From NCBI RefSeq assembly GCF_001434585.1, contig NZ_AZDB01000002.1:1-64000 (forward strand): a stretch of 64,000 nt of DNA, in the 5' to 3' direction. Under the pieces are notes generated by a model. That model saw nothing but the letters and a program-made list of their open reading frames with translations. It searched no databases and was not told where the DNA came from. The position numbers and the translations under genes were made by a program. Shown here in pieces: positions 8,811 through 19,049 of the stretch (its first letter is position 1; each line of letters starts with the position of its first letter). This DNA comes from Companilactobacillus crustorum JCM 15951 (GTDB lineage Bacteria; Bacillota; Bacilli; Lactobacillales; Lactobacillaceae).

Positions 8811-9398
8811 TTATTCTCCTATCACTTCAATTAATGATTCAAATAAGTAAGCACTAGATTGAGCACCCGGATCAATATGACCTTTAGATTTTTCCTCTAA
8901 ATAACTGGCCCGTCCTTTGGTAGCAACTAATTCTTTAACATTATTTAAAGCAGCGTCGATAACTTGTTGGTTCAATTTATTAGCTTTCAAAGCCTCTGTT
9001 ACTGGTTGCCAAATATCGATCATCGTTTTCATTCCTACATCTGACTGACCACGACGTTTAATACCATCAGTTCCAATCTGAATCAAATCACTTAATTCTA
9101 AATTATCCTCTTTGACAGCTTTGGACATATCCAAAAAAGCTGTTCCATAAAGCGGACCAGAAGCTCCACCAACTTTTTGAATCATCGCAAAGGCAGTTGT
9201 TTTATATAAATCAGTCAAATTTTCAGGCTCTTTTTTACCTAACGCCTCTGTTACAGCCTGAGCACCGCGATCCATATTAGTTCCATGATCGCCATCACCA
9301 ATAGCCGTATCTAATTCATTTAATTCTGACTTATTAGCCTCTAACTTTTCGACGAATAAATTAATCCATTTTTTAGCATCTGTTAATTCTAATTTCAT
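8811..9398 (-). CDS. dhaL: Dihydroxyacetone kinase ADP-binding subunit DhaL
   Basis: A 195-residue DhaL-domain protein that holds ADP/ATP as a permanent cofactor and phosphorylates DhaK-bound dihydroxyacetone. The Mg/ADP-binding aspartates are in DTAIGDGDHGTNMDRG, and GGASGPLYGTAF is the second nucleotide-binding segment. The start is the ATG after GAGAGGGAG; a longer form beginning inside dhaK is less likely. The middle gene of a three-gene operon. Confidence 0.92.
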   Translation of the reverse strand: MKLELTDAKKWINLFVEKLEANKSELNELDTAIGDGDHGTNMDRGAQAVTEALGKKEPENLTDLYKTTAFAMIQKVGGASGPLYGTAFLDMSKAVKEDNLELSDLIQIGTDGIKRRGQSDVGMKTMIDIWQPVTEALKANKLNQQVIDAALNNVKELVATKGRASYLEEKSKGHIDPGAQSSAYLFESLIEVIGE

Positions 9399-9411
9399 AA
9401 AATCTCCCTCT

Positions 9412-10404
9412 CTACCAAGCAATAGTTGTGACTGGTTCCTTTAGATATTTAATCCAACTCTCATCAGCCTTCATAATTGTCAAAGATATACCTTGCATAT
9501 CTAGCGATGTAACTAAATTTCCGACCTTACTAAATTGAACTGACACTTTTTTATCGTTTAATTCATTTAAAACATCGTTAGCAAAAATGTATTGTTCTAT
9601 TAAAGGAGTTCCGCCCATACCATTTACTAAAATAGCAAAAGCACCTGATTTATCATTAAACTCATCGATAATTTTTTCAATCAATTCATGAGCTAATTCC
9701 TTTGATGGTTTGATTTTTTCAACTGCATAGCCACGCTCATTGTGAATACCAATTCCATATTCAATTTCATCGTCTCCTAATTCAAATCCTGGGTGTCCAA
9801 CTGCTGGAACAGTGGCAGCGTGTAAAGCTATTCCAATTGTTTTCGTATTATCAATCACCCTTTGACCTAAATCTGCTAAATCGCTCAAAGACATTCCTGC
9901 ACGAGCAGCAGCTCCGACAATTTTTTCTACGAGAGCAGTTCCGGCTACACCACGTTTCCCTTGGGTAAACTCACTGTTTTTTACTGAAATATCATCATCA
10001 ACTATAACTGATTTAATTTCGATATCATCAGCTTCAGCCATTTCTTTAGCCATGTCAAAATTCATAACATCGCCTGAATAATTTTTAACAATTAATAAGA
10101 CACCTTGACCTTGATCAACTGCTTTAATAGCTTCGTAAATTTGGTCAGGAGTTGGTGAAGTAAAAACTTCTCCAGCCACAGCAGCACTAAGCATACCATC
10201 GCCTACATAACCGGCATGCAACGGTTCGTGACCACTACCACCACCAGAAACAATTCCAACCTGTTTAGTTTCTTTAAACTTAGCATCATTTCGAACAACC
10301 GCAGTAGTACCCTCAATCTGCTTAACTAAATTCGAATTAGTTTTAACAAGTCCTGAAATCATTTCAGGCACAATATCCTCAACGTTATTAATAATTTTTT
10401 TCAT
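9412..10404 (-). CDS. dhaK: Dihydroxyacetone kinase substrate-binding subunit DhaK
   Basis: A 330-residue DhaK protein that binds dihydroxyacetone covalently as a hemiaminal. The active-site histidine is in GIALHAATVPAVGHPGFEL (near residue 208), and GIVSGGGSGHEPLHAGYVG near the N-terminus is the family signature. With DhaL and DhaM it forms a PTS-driven kinase producing dihydroxyacetone phosphate for glycolysis. RBS AGGAGG precedes the ATG. It is the first gene of the operon, under a CRE-like operator. Confidence 0.94.
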   Translation of the reverse strand: MKKIINNVEDIVPEMISGLVKTNSNLVKQIEGTTAVVRNDAKFKETKQVGIVSGGGSGHEPLHAGYVGDGMLSAAVAGEVFTSPTPDQIYEAIKAVDQGQGVLLIVKNYSGDVMNFDMAKEMAEADDIEIKSVIVDDDISVKNSEFTQGKRGVAGTALVEKIVGAAARAGMSLSDLADLGQRVIDNTKTIGIALHAATVPAVGHPGFELGDDEIEYGIGIHNERGYAVEKIKPSKELAHELIEKIIDEFNDKSGAFAILVNGMGGTPLIEQYIFANDVLNELNDKKVSVQFSKVGNLVTSLDMQGISLTIMKADESWIKYLKEPVTTIAW

Positions 10405-10415
10405 GGTTGCCTCCT

Positions 10416-10441
10416 TGTTTACGCTTACAAAAATTATTATA
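10416..10441 (-). promoter_or_regulatory. dhaK -10 box and CRE-like operator
   Basis: On the minus strand a TATAAT box (10436-10441) is followed by TGTAAGCGTAAACA (10416-10429), a near-match to the CcpA consensus. The same arrangement precedes glpF. Confidence 0.55.
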
Positions 10442-10486
10442 CTTCTTTTAGGTAAATCATGATATTTATTTGACGAGGGTGAAAAT

Positions 10487-10583
10487 ATAAAAATAGCTAA
10501 TGACTTTTTATAGTGTAGTCATTAGCTATTTTTATATAGGTTTAAATTTAATTATTACAGCAATTTTAAAACCAACAATAGTT
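10487..10583. repeat. Reduced composite element 5: hairpin B plus linker
   Basis: AATAGCTAATGACT and AGTCATTAGCTATT (10488-10535) repeat hairpin B of the composite family. The following bases resemble the B-C linker of the other copies (ATTATTACAGCAATTTTAAAA). Domains A and C are missing. It ends at the stop codon of the NCS2 permease gene and can act as its terminator. Confidence 0.65.
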
Positions 10584-11945
10584 TTAAGCCAAACTAGCTT
10601 TTGGCAAAATATTGATAATATAAAGTAAGATTACGAAAACAACGAACAATCCATACATAATTGGATTTATTTCTTTTCTCTTACCTGCTGCGAGCATTGT
10701 AATTGGATATACTAAAAATCCAAAGGCAATACCGTATGAAATATTATAAGTTAGTGGCATACCAACAATCGTTAAGAATGCTGGCAGCGCAATTTCAAAT
10801 CTATCCCATTGAATTCCACGCATTGATTGAGCCATTAATGTACCAACGATGATTAGTACTGGCGCCGTTACATTACTTGTAACGACTGATAACAATGGTG
10901 AGAAGAACATCGATAGTGCAAACAAAACGCCGACAGTAATTGAAGTCAAACCAGTTCTACCGCCCACAGCAATACCAGCTGATGATTCAACGTACGCTGT
11001 TGGAGGAGTAGTTCCGAAAACTGAACCACTAACCATTGAGATTGAATCAGCCATCAAAGCACGTCCAATTCTTGGCATCTTTCCTTCTGAATCTTGCATA
11101 ACATCGACTTGTTCAGCTAAACCAATCAATGTACCGGCTGTATCAAAGAAAGCTACCAATAAGAAGATAATCACAACTGCCCAAAGTTGAGGTTCTTTAA
11201 TATCAGTAATATGAGCTACACCCACACCAAAAGTTGGTTTCAAACTTGGAATTGCTGAAACAATATGAGCTGGAGCTGGAATTAACTTTGTTACCAGACC
11301 AACAACAGTTGTAAAGACCATTCCGATAAAAATGGCACCGGGAATCTTTCGAGCCATTAAAATGGCTGTTACTAACAGACCAACAATTGTTAACCAAGTC
11401 GTTGGAACTGTAAAAGAACCAATTGCAACTAGAGATGATTTGCTAGCCGTTATCAGACCCCCACCTTGTAAACCAACAAAGGCAATAAAAATACCTAGTC
11501 CTGATGCAACTGCTAACTTCAAATCTTTCGGAATCGCATTAATTACGACTTCACGTAGTTTCATTAAAGAAATTACTAAGAAAATCAAACTGGCAACAAA
11601 AACACCAGCCATTGCTGTTTGCCAAGGAATTCCCATGGCAATAACTACTGAATAACTAAAAAAGGCGTTATCCCCTAAACCTGGTGCAATCGCAATTGGA
11701 TAATTTGCTAAAACACCCATTAACACTGATCCAACCACTGCAGTCAAGGCAGTAGCTGTAAACAGTGAGCCTTTGTTCATTCCTGAGTCTCCCAAGACTT
11801 GCGGATTAACGAACAAAATATAAGCCATTGAAACAAATGTCGTTAAACCTGCTAAGATCTCACGTCTAACATTTGTTTTGGCTTCTTCTAGATGAAATAA
11901 ACGCTCAATTAAGCTTAAATTTCCTCTATTATCTAATGAATTCAC
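10584..11945 (-). CDS. NCS2 family purine permease (AzgA/PbuG-PbuO type)
   Basis: A 453-residue polytopic membrane transporter for guanine, hypoxanthine or adenine, driven by proton symport. Family features include LAGLTTFVSMAYILFVNPQ at the N-terminus, APGLGDNAFFSYSVV (AzgA-type motif) and FFDTAGTLIGLAEQV plus PPTAYVESSAGIAVGGRTG in the second half. These place it with the AzgA-like branch rather than UraA/PbuX. A PurBox-like sequence lies in its leader region. Which purine base it prefers is not decidable here. Confidence 0.9.
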   Translation of the reverse strand: MNSLDNRGNLSLIERLFHLEEAKTNVRREILAGLTTFVSMAYILFVNPQVLGDSGMNKGSLFTATALTAVVGSVLMGVLANYPIAIAPGLGDNAFFSYSVVIAMGIPWQTAMAGVFVASLIFLVISLMKLREVVINAIPKDLKLAVASGLGIFIAFVGLQGGGLITASKSSLVAIGSFTVPTTWLTIVGLLVTAILMARKIPGAIFIGMVFTTVVGLVTKLIPAPAHIVSAIPSLKPTFGVGVAHITDIKEPQLWAVVIIFLLVAFFDTAGTLIGLAEQVDVMQDSEGKMPRIGRALMADSISMVSGSVFGTTPPTAYVESSAGIAVGGRTGLTSITVGVLFALSMFFSPLLSVVTSNVTAPVLIIVGTLMAQSMRGIQWDRFEIALPAFLTIVGMPLTYNISYGIAFGFLVYPITMLAAGKRKEINPIMYGLFVVFVILLYIINILPKASLA

Positions 11946-11982
11946 TATAAACGCCCCTTAAAAAATAATCTCTTTAGAACTT

Positions 11983-12063
11983 CTATAGTATTGCAGATTA
12001 TTCGTGTTTTTGCAAGGAAAATAGAAACATTTATATGTCCGTTCTGTAAATTGTTCGTATTTA
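11983..12063 (-). promoter_or_regulatory. Putative purine-permease promoter with PurBox-like sites
   Basis: On the plus strand ATTGTTCGTATTT (about 12050) matches the reversed PurBox AWWGTTCGGWWWT except one base; ATGTCCGTTC and ATTATTCGTG nearby are weaker matches. On the minus strand TTGCAA and a TACTAT-like -10 lie downstream. I infer PurR control by analogy with other Lactobacillales purine transporters. Confidence 0.35.
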
Positions 12064-12169
12064 AGTATAAATTAACTAATAATACTTCAAATCAAATCTA
12101 TATCATAATAGGTATCATCACTAAAGTTCGTGTTTTGCTCCACATTCTATATAAATTTAAGCAAAAAAA

Positions 12170-12203
12170 ATTCCCGATTAAAATTCAATCAGGAATTTTT
12201 TTA
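12170..12203 (-). terminator. clpL terminator
   Basis: AAAAATTCC-CGATT and AATC-AGGAATTTTTTT form a hairpin with a T run on the minus strand just past the clpL stop. Confidence 0.75.
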
Positions 12204-14303
12204 TTATTTAGCTGTTACAGTTGATTTTTCAGAGATCTTAATCGTTCCATCAACTAAATCAGCTTTTAAGTTTTTAGCATTAATATGGTCGAGATAAAAT
12301 TCAGCAACTTTATCTCTAATTTGTTGTTCAATAACTCGACGCAATGGTCTTGCTCCCATAGCTTCATCGTAACCTTCATCAATCAACCACTCTTTAGCTT
12401 CCGGAGTAATTTCCAAACTAATACTCTTTTTAGCTAAGTTAGCATTCACATCGTCAATCATCAAATCAACAATTTGATTCAAGTCTTTCTTAGATAGATG
12501 AGTAAATTCAACGATTCCGTTAAATCTATTCAAGAATTCAGGTTTAAAGTAAGGAGCTAATTTATCCATTAACTTCTCATCCTTGTCTACCTTGTCACTG
12601 AAACCGGCATTTGATGTAGCAATGATAATTGTATTCTTGAAATCAACTACATTTCCTTGACCATCAGTCAAACGACCGTCATCCATAACTTGAAGTAACA
12701 AAGTTAACACTTGAGGGTTAGCTTTTTCAATTTCATCCAACAAAACGATGGAATATGGATTACGACGAACTTTTTCAGTCAAAGTATTGCCGTTATCTTC
12801 GTAGCCTACGTATCCAGCTGAAGTACCGATTAACTTAGAAACGGCTGTTAAATCCGAATATTCACTCATATCCAAACGAACAATGGCGTCTTTTCTACCA
12901 AACATATCTTTAGCTAATTGTTTAACTAATTCTGTTTTACCGACACCAGTAGGACCTACGAATAAGAAACTACCGATAGGACGATTGCCATCATCAAAAC
13001 CAGCACGATTACGACGGATGGCTCTTACCACCATATCAACAGCCTCGTCTTGACCGATAACCTTGTTCTTCAATCTCTTACCCATGTCCTTCAAACGTTC
13101 AATATCACTGGCTCCCATTTGTGAAACAGGTACCCCAGTTAATCTTTGAACAGATTCAGCAATATCATTGATTGTAGCCTTAGGTTCATCCGTCTGCTTA
13201 TCACCCTTATCCAATTGAGCTTGGATAGATTCGATTTGTTTCTTCAAACTAGCAGCTTTTTCATAGTCTTCTTTTTTGGCTGCTGCTGCTTTATCTTTTT
13301 GAGCTTGTTTCAAATCCTTTTCCAAACTTACTTTGTCTGTAACTGGATTTTTAGCAGCCAAATGTGCAGCCGTCATATCAATTAAATCGATTGCCTTGTC
13401 AGGTAAGGATCTTTGAGGAATATATTGAACTGAATAATCTACGGCAGCCTTTAAAACATCGTCAGGTAGTTCAACATGATGATGATTCTCATATGCTTTA
13501 CGCAACCCCTTCAAAATAGCTAAAGTTGCTTCCTTACTTGGTTCATTGATCGTAACATCATTGAAACGTCTTGCTAACGCAGCGTCTTTCATAATTGTAT
13601 TACGATACTCATCCTGTGTGGTTGCACCAATAATTGAAATTTCACCACGACTCAAAGCTGGTTTGATAATATCAGCCAAACCTTTACTACCAGAATCTGA
13701 ACCAGATGATCCAGCACCAATAATTTGGTGAATCTCATCAAAGAACAAAACTACATTGCCGGCTTTTTTAACTTCATCGAGTAACTTCTGAATATTTTCT
13801 TCAAAAGAACCACGATATTGCGTACCAGCTTCAAGTGATGATAAGTCAATTGAAACAATTTGTTTATCCTTAATAGCTTCAGGTACATTGCCCTTCACAA
13901 TTGCTTGAGCTAATCCTTCAACTACTGCAGTCTTACCAACACCAGCATCACCGACAAGAATTGGATTGTTTTTAGTTCTCCGGCTTAAAACTTCAGCCGT
14001 TTCTTGAATCTCTTTATCACGGCCAATAACTGGATCAAGTAAGCCATCTTTAGCCTCTTGAGTTAAGTTACGACCTAGTTTCTCTAAAATAGTACCATTT
14101 TTTTGTTTAGTGCTATCGCTAACCGGAATATTCTTTCCGGCCGTTCTAGCTTCTTGATATTTTGCTAATTCTTCTGGAGTCAACTCATGACCATTCACAT
14201 AATACTTAGCTTGCGAATTACCATCCTGTTGACTCATAAATCTATTAAATATATCGTCCATATTGTTGTTAAATGGATCTTCATCCCAAAATGATCTTGC
14301 CAT
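12204..14303 (-). CDS. clpL: ATP-dependent Clp ATPase ClpL
   Basis: A 699-residue class-1 Clp/HSP100 chaperone that unfolds and rescues aggregated proteins in the cytoplasm under heat and other stress. It lacks the Clp N-domain pair, as ClpL does, and begins with a short region containing [20 protein letters not shown]1 has Walker A GDAGVGKT and Walker B LFFDEIH; a short coiled middle domain with a UVR-like stretch ([15 protein letters not shown]) follows; AAA2 has [15 protein letters not shown] and VLLDEIEKA. Near-normal length. It lies 16 bases behind a small HTH gene, probably its regulator; I see no CtsR-type site in that promoter. Confidence 0.93.
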   Translation of the reverse strand: MARSFWDEDPFNNNMDDIFNRFMSQQDGNSQAKYYVNGHELTPEELAKYQEARTAGKNIPVSDSTKQKNGTILEKLGRNLTQEAKDGLLDPVIGRDKEIQETAEVLSRRTKNNPILVGDAGVGKTAVVEGLAQAIVKGNVPEAIKDKQIVSIDLSSLEAGTQYRGSFEENIQKLLDEVKKAGNVVLFFDEIHQIIGAGSSGSDSGSKGLADIIKPALSRGEISIIGATTQDEYRNTIMKDAALARRFNDVTINEPSKEATLAILKGLRKAYENHHHVELPDDVLKAAVDYSVQYIPQRSLPDKAIDLIDMTAAHLAAKNPVTDKVSLEKDLKQAQKDKAAAAKKEDYEKAASLKKQIESIQAQLDKGDKQTDEPKATINDIAESVQRLTGVPVSQMGASDIERLKDMGKRLKNKVIGQDEAVDMVVRAIRRNRAGFDDGNRPIGSFLFVGPTGVGKTELVKQLAKDMFGRKDAIVRLDMSEYSDLTAVSKLIGTSAGYVGYEDNGNTLTEKVRRNPYSIVLLDEIEKANPQVLTLLLQVMDDGRLTDGQGNVVDFKNTIIIATSNAGFSDKVDKDEKLMDKLAPYFKPEFLNRFNGIVEFTHLSKKDLNQIVDLMIDDVNANLAKKSISLEITPEAKEWLIDEGYDEAMGARPLRRVIEQQIRDKVAEFYLDHINAKNLKADLVDGTIKISEKSTVTAK

Positions 14304-14319
14304 ATAATTTAAAGCCTCC

Positions 14320-14541
14320 TCACTTTAGATAACGCAACTCCAATTCACGCAGAACTCTCCACATTTCTGTATCCTGCGCTTTGGCAATTGCCTCTATATC
14401 GCGCAAATTGATAGATGTGGCGGAAGATTGTTTTTTGTTGAAAGATTTGTGCAGAGTCGTATAACCATACCCGCTTTTCTTTGCTATTACATAAATCGTT
14501 AATCCGTTGTCTTCCAAGTATGATTTGATATCTATTCTCAT
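14320..14541 (-). CDS. Small HTH protein co-transcribed with clpL
   Basis: A 73-residue protein with a Cro/CI-like helix-turn-helix arrangement ([21 protein letters not shown]) and nothing else. It is the first gene of the transcript that continues into clpL, 16 bases apart. Two copies of TAACACRTTYGTGA at its promoter are good candidates for its own binding sites, which would make it an autoregulated repressor of clpL. That role is an inference from position; the family is not specific enough to name. Confidence 0.75.
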   Translation of the reverse strand: MRIDIKSYLEDNGLTIYVIAKKSGYGYTTLHKSFNKKQSSATSINLRDIEAIAKAQDTEMWRVLRELELRYLK

Positions 14542-14564
14542 CTTTCTTCAACCTCCACATTTAT

Positions 14565-14614
14565 AGTATAACACGTTTGTGATATATTACAAGTGTGAAG
14601 TAACACATTCGTGA
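14565..14614 (-). promoter_or_regulatory. HTH-clpL promoter with twin operator-like sites
   Basis: On the minus strand TTGTAA (14587-14592), a 16-base spacer and TATACT (14565-14570) form the promoter. TAACACGTTTGTGA (14569-14582) overlaps the -10 and TAACACATTCGTGA (14601-14614) lies upstream of the -35. They are imperfect palindromes (CAC-N4-GTG) 32 bp apart, about three helical turns. Confidence 0.6.
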
Positions 14615-14687
14615 ACTATTTTAAAAGGTTCTCAATTCCTTATGTATCAACAATTTGTTAAAATAAGAGTAATTAAGAGGTGATTTA

Positions 14688-16406
14688 ATGAAAGAATTAT
14701 TAAGTACTTTGAACCGATTAAATCATGTATATGACCAATTAGATCTGCTTAATTTTAGAGCTCACAAAAACTTTCCTTTAACGTTCAACAAAAAGGATAG
14801 TAAAAAATTATTGCCCCAAAATAAGCGTCTCTCTTTCAGTTATTCATATTTAAATAAAGAAAAAAGACGATTAACTAATCTGATGCTAAACCAGATAATC
14901 GACTTAAAATTACCAGCTTTTTCTAAAAATAAATTAATCCATCCTCAATTGATCGATAAAGCCTTAAAACTCAAAAATATGGACCAAGAACATAGTAAAA
15001 AGAGATTTTCACGTCCTTCTAAAAATCGAAAGATCAATAAATTAAAACAATTGATTTCTCTAATTGAAGATGAAAATCTTAACCTCTGTCATGGGTATCT
15101 CAATCAAATTTACGTTATCCTGATGATTCACGATATCTTGCCTATAAATTTACGTGCAGAACGTTATCAAGCGGGCGAACTTTTACATAATAGTGAATTT
15201 AGAACTAAAATTTTACAATTCGACTACGATCGTTATTTATATCAAGAATTTGAACCAGAAAACTATCTAAAGTTTTTAATTTATTCTATGGTTCAAAGAA
15301 TGCCTGACTACGTTAAATCTTATGATGCTCGTGAAATCCTGCCACAAGCTGCCAAATGTGGCTTTTCAGCTATTGCTTATGAGATTGCAATTGATGGCGT
15401 TAAAGAATGCTACATTACTTTCAAAGGCACTGAGGCTAATGTTGATAAAAAAATCCGTTCCAGAAGTAAAAGGTTTGAACAATCTATTCTTGAAACGTAT
15501 AAAGATTGGGATTACAACGTTAATGCTATTTTAATTGGCAGTGATAAAAATCTTAGTCAAATACAAATGGCTCAGGATTTCGTCCGCTTTGTTGAAGATA
15601 GTATTGCCCCTAATACCCTAATCTATGGTATTGGTCACTCGTTAGGCGGCCATTTTGTCCAAACCCTACAACTGATGAACAATTCCTTTGATGCTGGTTA
15701 TACGCTCAATTCAGCACCTATTAATTTGAAATTGGTTCAGCACCTGAAACCATCGTTATTCAGTTCTGATACCTGGGAAAAGCTCTTTAAATTAACCGAT
15801 GACACTGACGGAACCAAATTTATTACACCCGAATTGCGTCGCCAAATTAATCAGCTTTTACCTCACGATTATTCTCAAATCATTAATGAAGCCTTTGAAC
15901 AGGACATGACCCAAGTTTTCTATGAGTTGCCATTTACTATTTGGATTGGTCAAAAGTGGGAATATAATTTGAGTAATTGGAAATATCCTTTTAAGAATCA
16001 TCCACGAGCATATTTAAACAGTGGAGAGATTCACTCTTATCAACATTTTTTTGAACAATTATTTGCTTACCTTTCAGATTCCAACAATAGTGCCCAAGTT
16101 ATTCGTAATAGCATGAGTTTTATTAGATTGAGAACCAAATTATTGCATGATACAATTAACGATCCCAAAACTGCTAAGTATTTCTATGACTATTCTAATT
16201 ATTTGTATCAATCTGGCATTTTTTACGATCAACCTCAAAAAATTAGCCAAGAATTCATTGAACAAAATAATTCTGTTCTAAAAGGATCGTTACGAGAATG
16301 GCCTTTTTTAAGAAGTATAAACACTGACATGTTAAGCTTAGCAACTTATTTCCACGTTATAGATGGTGCTAAGCACTTCTTAAATCGGACGCCACATAAA
16401 TTATAA
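14688..16406 (+). CDS. Lipase-like alpha/beta hydrolase (DUF2974 type)
   Basis: A 572-residue protein whose central part resembles DUF2974/Mbeg1-like lipases: YEIAIDGVKECYITFKGTE is the oxyanion-side strand and GIGHSLGGHF (near residue 318) is the nucleophile elbow GxSxG. The first 170 residues are basic, rich in Lys and Asn, and unrecognised; the last 150 are also unassigned. No signal peptide is seen, so it should be cytoplasmic. RBS AAGAGGTG precedes the ATG. It is divergent from HTH-clpL and followed after 20 bases by a GNAT gene. Its substrate is unknown. Confidence 0.7.
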   Translation: MKELLSTLNRLNHVYDQLDLLNFRAHKNFPLTFNKKDSKKLLPQNKRLSFSYSYLNKEKRRLTNLMLNQIIDLKLPAFSKNKLIHPQLIDKALKLKNMDQEHSKKRFSRPSKNRKINKLKQLISLIEDENLNLCHGYLNQIYVILMIHDILPINLRAERYQAGELLHNSEFRTKILQFDYDRYLYQEFEPENYLKFLIYSMVQRMPDYVKSYDAREILPQAAKCGFSAIAYEIAIDGVKECYITFKGTEANVDKKIRSRSKRFEQSILETYKDWDYNVNAILIGSDKNLSQIQMAQDFVRFVEDSIAPNTLIYGIGHSLGGHFVQTLQLMNNSFDAGYTLNSAPINLKLVQHLKPSLFSSDTWEKLFKLTDDTDGTKFITPELRRQINQLLPHDYSQIINEAFEQDMTQVFYELPFTIWIGQKWEYNLSNWKYPFKNHPRAYLNSGEIHSYQHFFEQLFAYLSDSNNSAQVIRNSMSFIRLRTKLLHDTINDPKTAKYFYDYSNYLYQSGIFYDQPQKISQEFIEQNNSVLKGSLREWPFLRSINTDMLSLATYFHVIDGAKHFLNRTPHKL

Positions 16407-16426
16407 TTAGTTAAGTAAGGAAAATC

Positions 16427-16915
16427 ATGAATTACAAAATTATAAAAACTGATCATTCTACCAATTTTGAAAGCATTAAGGAACTTTATTACCAAACATG
16501 GACTTTTTCCTATGCAGATTTGGTTCCTCAGGATTTCCTAAACCAACTTGATAAATCCATCTGGCATCCTGAAAAAAGATGGAATAATACTTTAATCGCA
16601 GTAACCCCTGACAATCAAATTATCGGTGTTTGTTCATATGGACCTGCTCGCAAAAAACAATACATTGGTTATGGAGAAATTTATTCATTGTACATATTGC
16701 CTCATTATCAACATTTAGGAATTGGACAGAAATTATTTCAAAGTGTCTTAACAATACTTGAGCAAGAGTATAAAAAAATTTATTTGATCGTTTTGAAAAA
16801 TAATCTAGCTGCTCAAGGCTTTTATGAAAAATTTGACTTTCAACGATTAAACATTCTATTAAAAGACACAACTGATTATGGAACTTTATTGGAAACTATT
16901 ATGATTAAAGAGTAA
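16427..16915 (+). CDS. GNAT family N-acetyltransferase
   Basis: A 162-residue acetyl-CoA-dependent acetyltransferase. The acetyl-CoA loop lies in LYILPHYQHLGIGQKLFQ (near residues 90-106), followed by VLKNNLAAQGFYEKFDF, the usual motif B of GNAT proteins. It probably shares a transcript with the lipase-like gene upstream. The acceptor (amine, peptide or protein N-terminus) cannot be told from sequence. Confidence 0.88.
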   Translation: MNYKIIKTDHSTNFESIKELYYQTWTFSYADLVPQDFLNQLDKSIWHPEKRWNNTLIAVTPDNQIIGVCSYGPARKKQYIGYGEIYSLYILPHYQHLGIGQKLFQSVLTILEQEYKKIYLIVLKNNLAAQGFYEKFDFQRLNILLKDTTDYGTLLETIMIKE

Positions 16916-16967
16916 AAAAATACCAGTATAGCAATCATTTTTAATGATTACCGTACTGGTATTTTTT
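16915..16967. terminator. Bidirectional terminator between GNAT gene and pgi
   Basis: AAAATACCAGTA and TACTGGTATTTTTT form a strong hairpin between convergent genes, with T runs in both directions. Confidence 0.8.
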
Positions 16968-17019
16968 ATTAGTCGAGAATCAAACGATGTTTTTTCTCGA
17001 TTTATTATCAATTATAAAA

Positions 17020-18360
17020 TTATAGTCTCTTGTTTAATTCTTCGCCAAGTTCTTCATAACCAGGACGACCAAGTAGACCAAACATGTTCTTCTTGTATGC
17101 TTCAACACCTGGTTGGTTGAATGGGTTAATACCATTCAAGTAACCTGAAATACCAACAGCAATTTCAAAGAAGTACATTAAGTAACCTAAGTTAAAGGCA
17201 TCTTGTTTTTCAATATGAACTGACATAACAGGAACGCCACCATCTGTATGGGCTAGAACAACACCTTCGTAAGCCTTCTTGTTAACAAAGTCCATTGACT
17301 TGTTTTCCAAATATTCCAAACCATCAAGATTATCTTTTTCAGCAGGAATTGTAACGTCATGTCTTGGCTTGTCAATTAGAACAACAGTTTCCATAAGGTT
17401 ACGACGACCTTCTTGGATATATTGACCTAATGAATGCAAGTCAGTTGAGAAGTTAGCTGATGATGGGTAGATACCCTTTTGATCTTTACCTTCAGATTCA
17501 CCCATCAATTGCTTCCACCATTCGCCAAAGTATTGGACGTTTGGTTCGTAGTTTTCTAGCAATTCTGTTGTGTAACCTTTACGGTACAAGATATTTCTCA
17601 AAGCAGCATACTTGTAAGCATCATTCTTTGTAAGATCAGCTGATGAATAGTCAGTACGTGCAGCAGCAGCACCTTCCATCAACTTATCGATGTCAGCACC
17701 AGCAACGGCAATTGGCAACAAACCAACAGCAGTAAGAACTGAGAAACGACCACCGATATCATCAGGAACAACGAATTCTTCGTAGCCTTCAGCATCTGAT
17801 TCTGTCTTCAAAGCACCCTTAGCACGATCTGTTGTAGCATAGATACGGCCCTTAGCACCTTCAACACCATACTTTTCAATCAACTTAGCTTTCAAAATAC
17901 GGAAAGCAATTGAAGGTTCTGTTGTTGTACCAGATTTTGAAATGATGTTGATACTGAAATCACGGTCACCGATAACATCTAGTAAATCAGCCAAGTAATT
18001 TGGAGAAATTGAGTTACCACAGAAGTAAACTTCTGGAACATCTTTTTCATTTTTAACATTATAGAATGATGAGCTTAGGAAGTCGATTGCAGCACGTGCT
18101 CCTAAGTATGAACCACCAATACCGATACCAACGAAGACTTCTGAGTCTGATTGAATCTTTTTAGCAGCTTTTTTAATGCGAGCGAATTCATCCTTGTCAT
18201 AGTCAACAGGCAAGTCAATGAAACCACGGAAGTCAGCACCAGCACCGGTACCCTTACGTAGTTCGTCATCTGCAGCTGTAACAAGAGCTTGCATTTCACC
18301 AAGTTCATTTTCATGAATAAACTTGTTTAATTTTGAATCATCAAATTTAATTTGTGACAT
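17020..18360 (-). CDS. pgi: Glucose-6-phosphate isomerase
   Basis: A 446-residue glycolytic enzyme interconverting glucose 6-phosphate and fructose 6-phosphate in the cytoplasm; length matches Firmicute Pgi. Signature segments are [14 protein letters not shown] (phosphate binding), [16 protein letters not shown], the [14 protein letters not shown] signature and [14 protein letters not shown] with the catalytic glutamate. RBS GGAGGAGAG precedes the ATG. Codon use is highly biased, as expected for an abundant protein. Monocistronic. Confidence 0.97.
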   Translation of the reverse strand: MSQIKFDDSKLNKFIHENELGEMQALVTAADDELRKGTGAGADFRGFIDLPVDYDKDEFARIKKAAKKIQSDSEVFVGIGIGGSYLGARAAIDFLSSSFYNVKNEKDVPEVYFCGNSISPNYLADLLDVIGDRDFSINIISKSGTTTEPSIAFRILKAKLIEKYGVEGAKGRIYATTDRAKGALKTESDAEGYEEFVVPDDIGGRFSVLTAVGLLPIAVAGADIDKLMEGAAAARTDYSSADLTKNDAYKYAALRNILYRKGYTTELLENYEPNVQYFGEWWKQLMGESEGKDQKGIYPSSANFSTDLHSLGQYIQEGRRNLMETVVLIDKPRHDVTIPAEKDNLDGLEYLENKSMDFVNKKAYEGVVLAHTDGGVPVMSVHIEKQDAFNLGYLMYFFEIAVGISGYLNGINPFNQPGVEAYKKNMFGLLGRPGYEELGEELNKRL

Positions 18361-18419
18361 TTATTTTCTCTCCTCCATATATACTCTCAAAACTAGATTA
18401 ATCATTTTCGCGGAAAATT

Positions 18420-19049
18420 TCAAATTTTTATTAGTTTTTTTATCCATTTTCCCAAAAAATATAATAAATATCCTACCGCTGCGCCCAAAGTGTTAAAAAT
18501 CACGTCATCAATATCAGTTACACCTGTATTTAAAATAAACTGCAACGTTTCAATTGATGTTGAAATCAAAGCACCTATTAAAACAACTTTCCAGAAATTA
18601 AGGTGCCTTTCACTTAGTGCCGGAATAAATATTCCCATTGGTACGAACCACATAATATTACCATATAAATTGTAAATAAAGTCAATAATGGACTGACCTT
18701 TTGCCAATTTAAAAGTTTCTACTAGCGGAATTATATTTATTTGGGATAGCGAACGGTGAAAATAAAATTTGAATTGCCAAATGAAATAGCCATCCCGAAA
18801 AACTGTTAAAGCAAAAAGCAGGAAAACATAAAACACGAACAGTCCTAGACCTAACTCACGGCCAAGAGTAGTTCTTTTTTTCTTTAGTTTTATCCAAACA
18901 TACCTTAAAACAATAAAAAATAAGGTATATAATATTGCTTTATCTACAGCATAAAAGGAAAGCCGGATCAATGGAAAATGATTAATCTTCATTGCATACA
19001 CTTTATATATGTAATCATATAACGGTCCTAGAAATATCATTTTGCTCAT
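18420..19049 (-). CDS. VanZ-like family membrane protein
   Basis: A protein of about 209 residues with five predicted membrane helices. The VanZ signature is visible: INIIPLVETF, then LYGNIMWFVPMGIFIPAL and STSIETLQFILNTGVTDIDDVIFNTLGAAVGYLLY. VanZ relatives are associated with low-level teicoplanin resistance or with cell-envelope lipid handling, but most have no proven function. I place the start at MSKMIF behind GTGGGAAAG; a start seven codons upstream, directly after the TATAAT box, is possible. It is divergent from the first LTA synthase gene. Confidence 0.82.
   Translation of the reverse strand: MSKMIFLGPLYDYIYKVYAMKINHFPLIRLSFYAVDKAILYTLFFIVLRYVWIKLKKKRTTLGRELGLGLFVFYVFLLFALTVFRDGYFIWQFKFYFHRSLSQINIIPLVETFKLAKGQSIIDFIYNLYGNIMWFVPMGIFIPALSERHLNFWKVVLIGALISTSIETLQFILNTGVTDIDDVIFNTLGAAVGYLLYFLGKWIKKLIKI

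Noticed and set aside
11332-11655. Plus-strand frame opposite the purine permease
   Set aside because: It lies wholly within the conserved permease gene, has no ribosome site and no family features.
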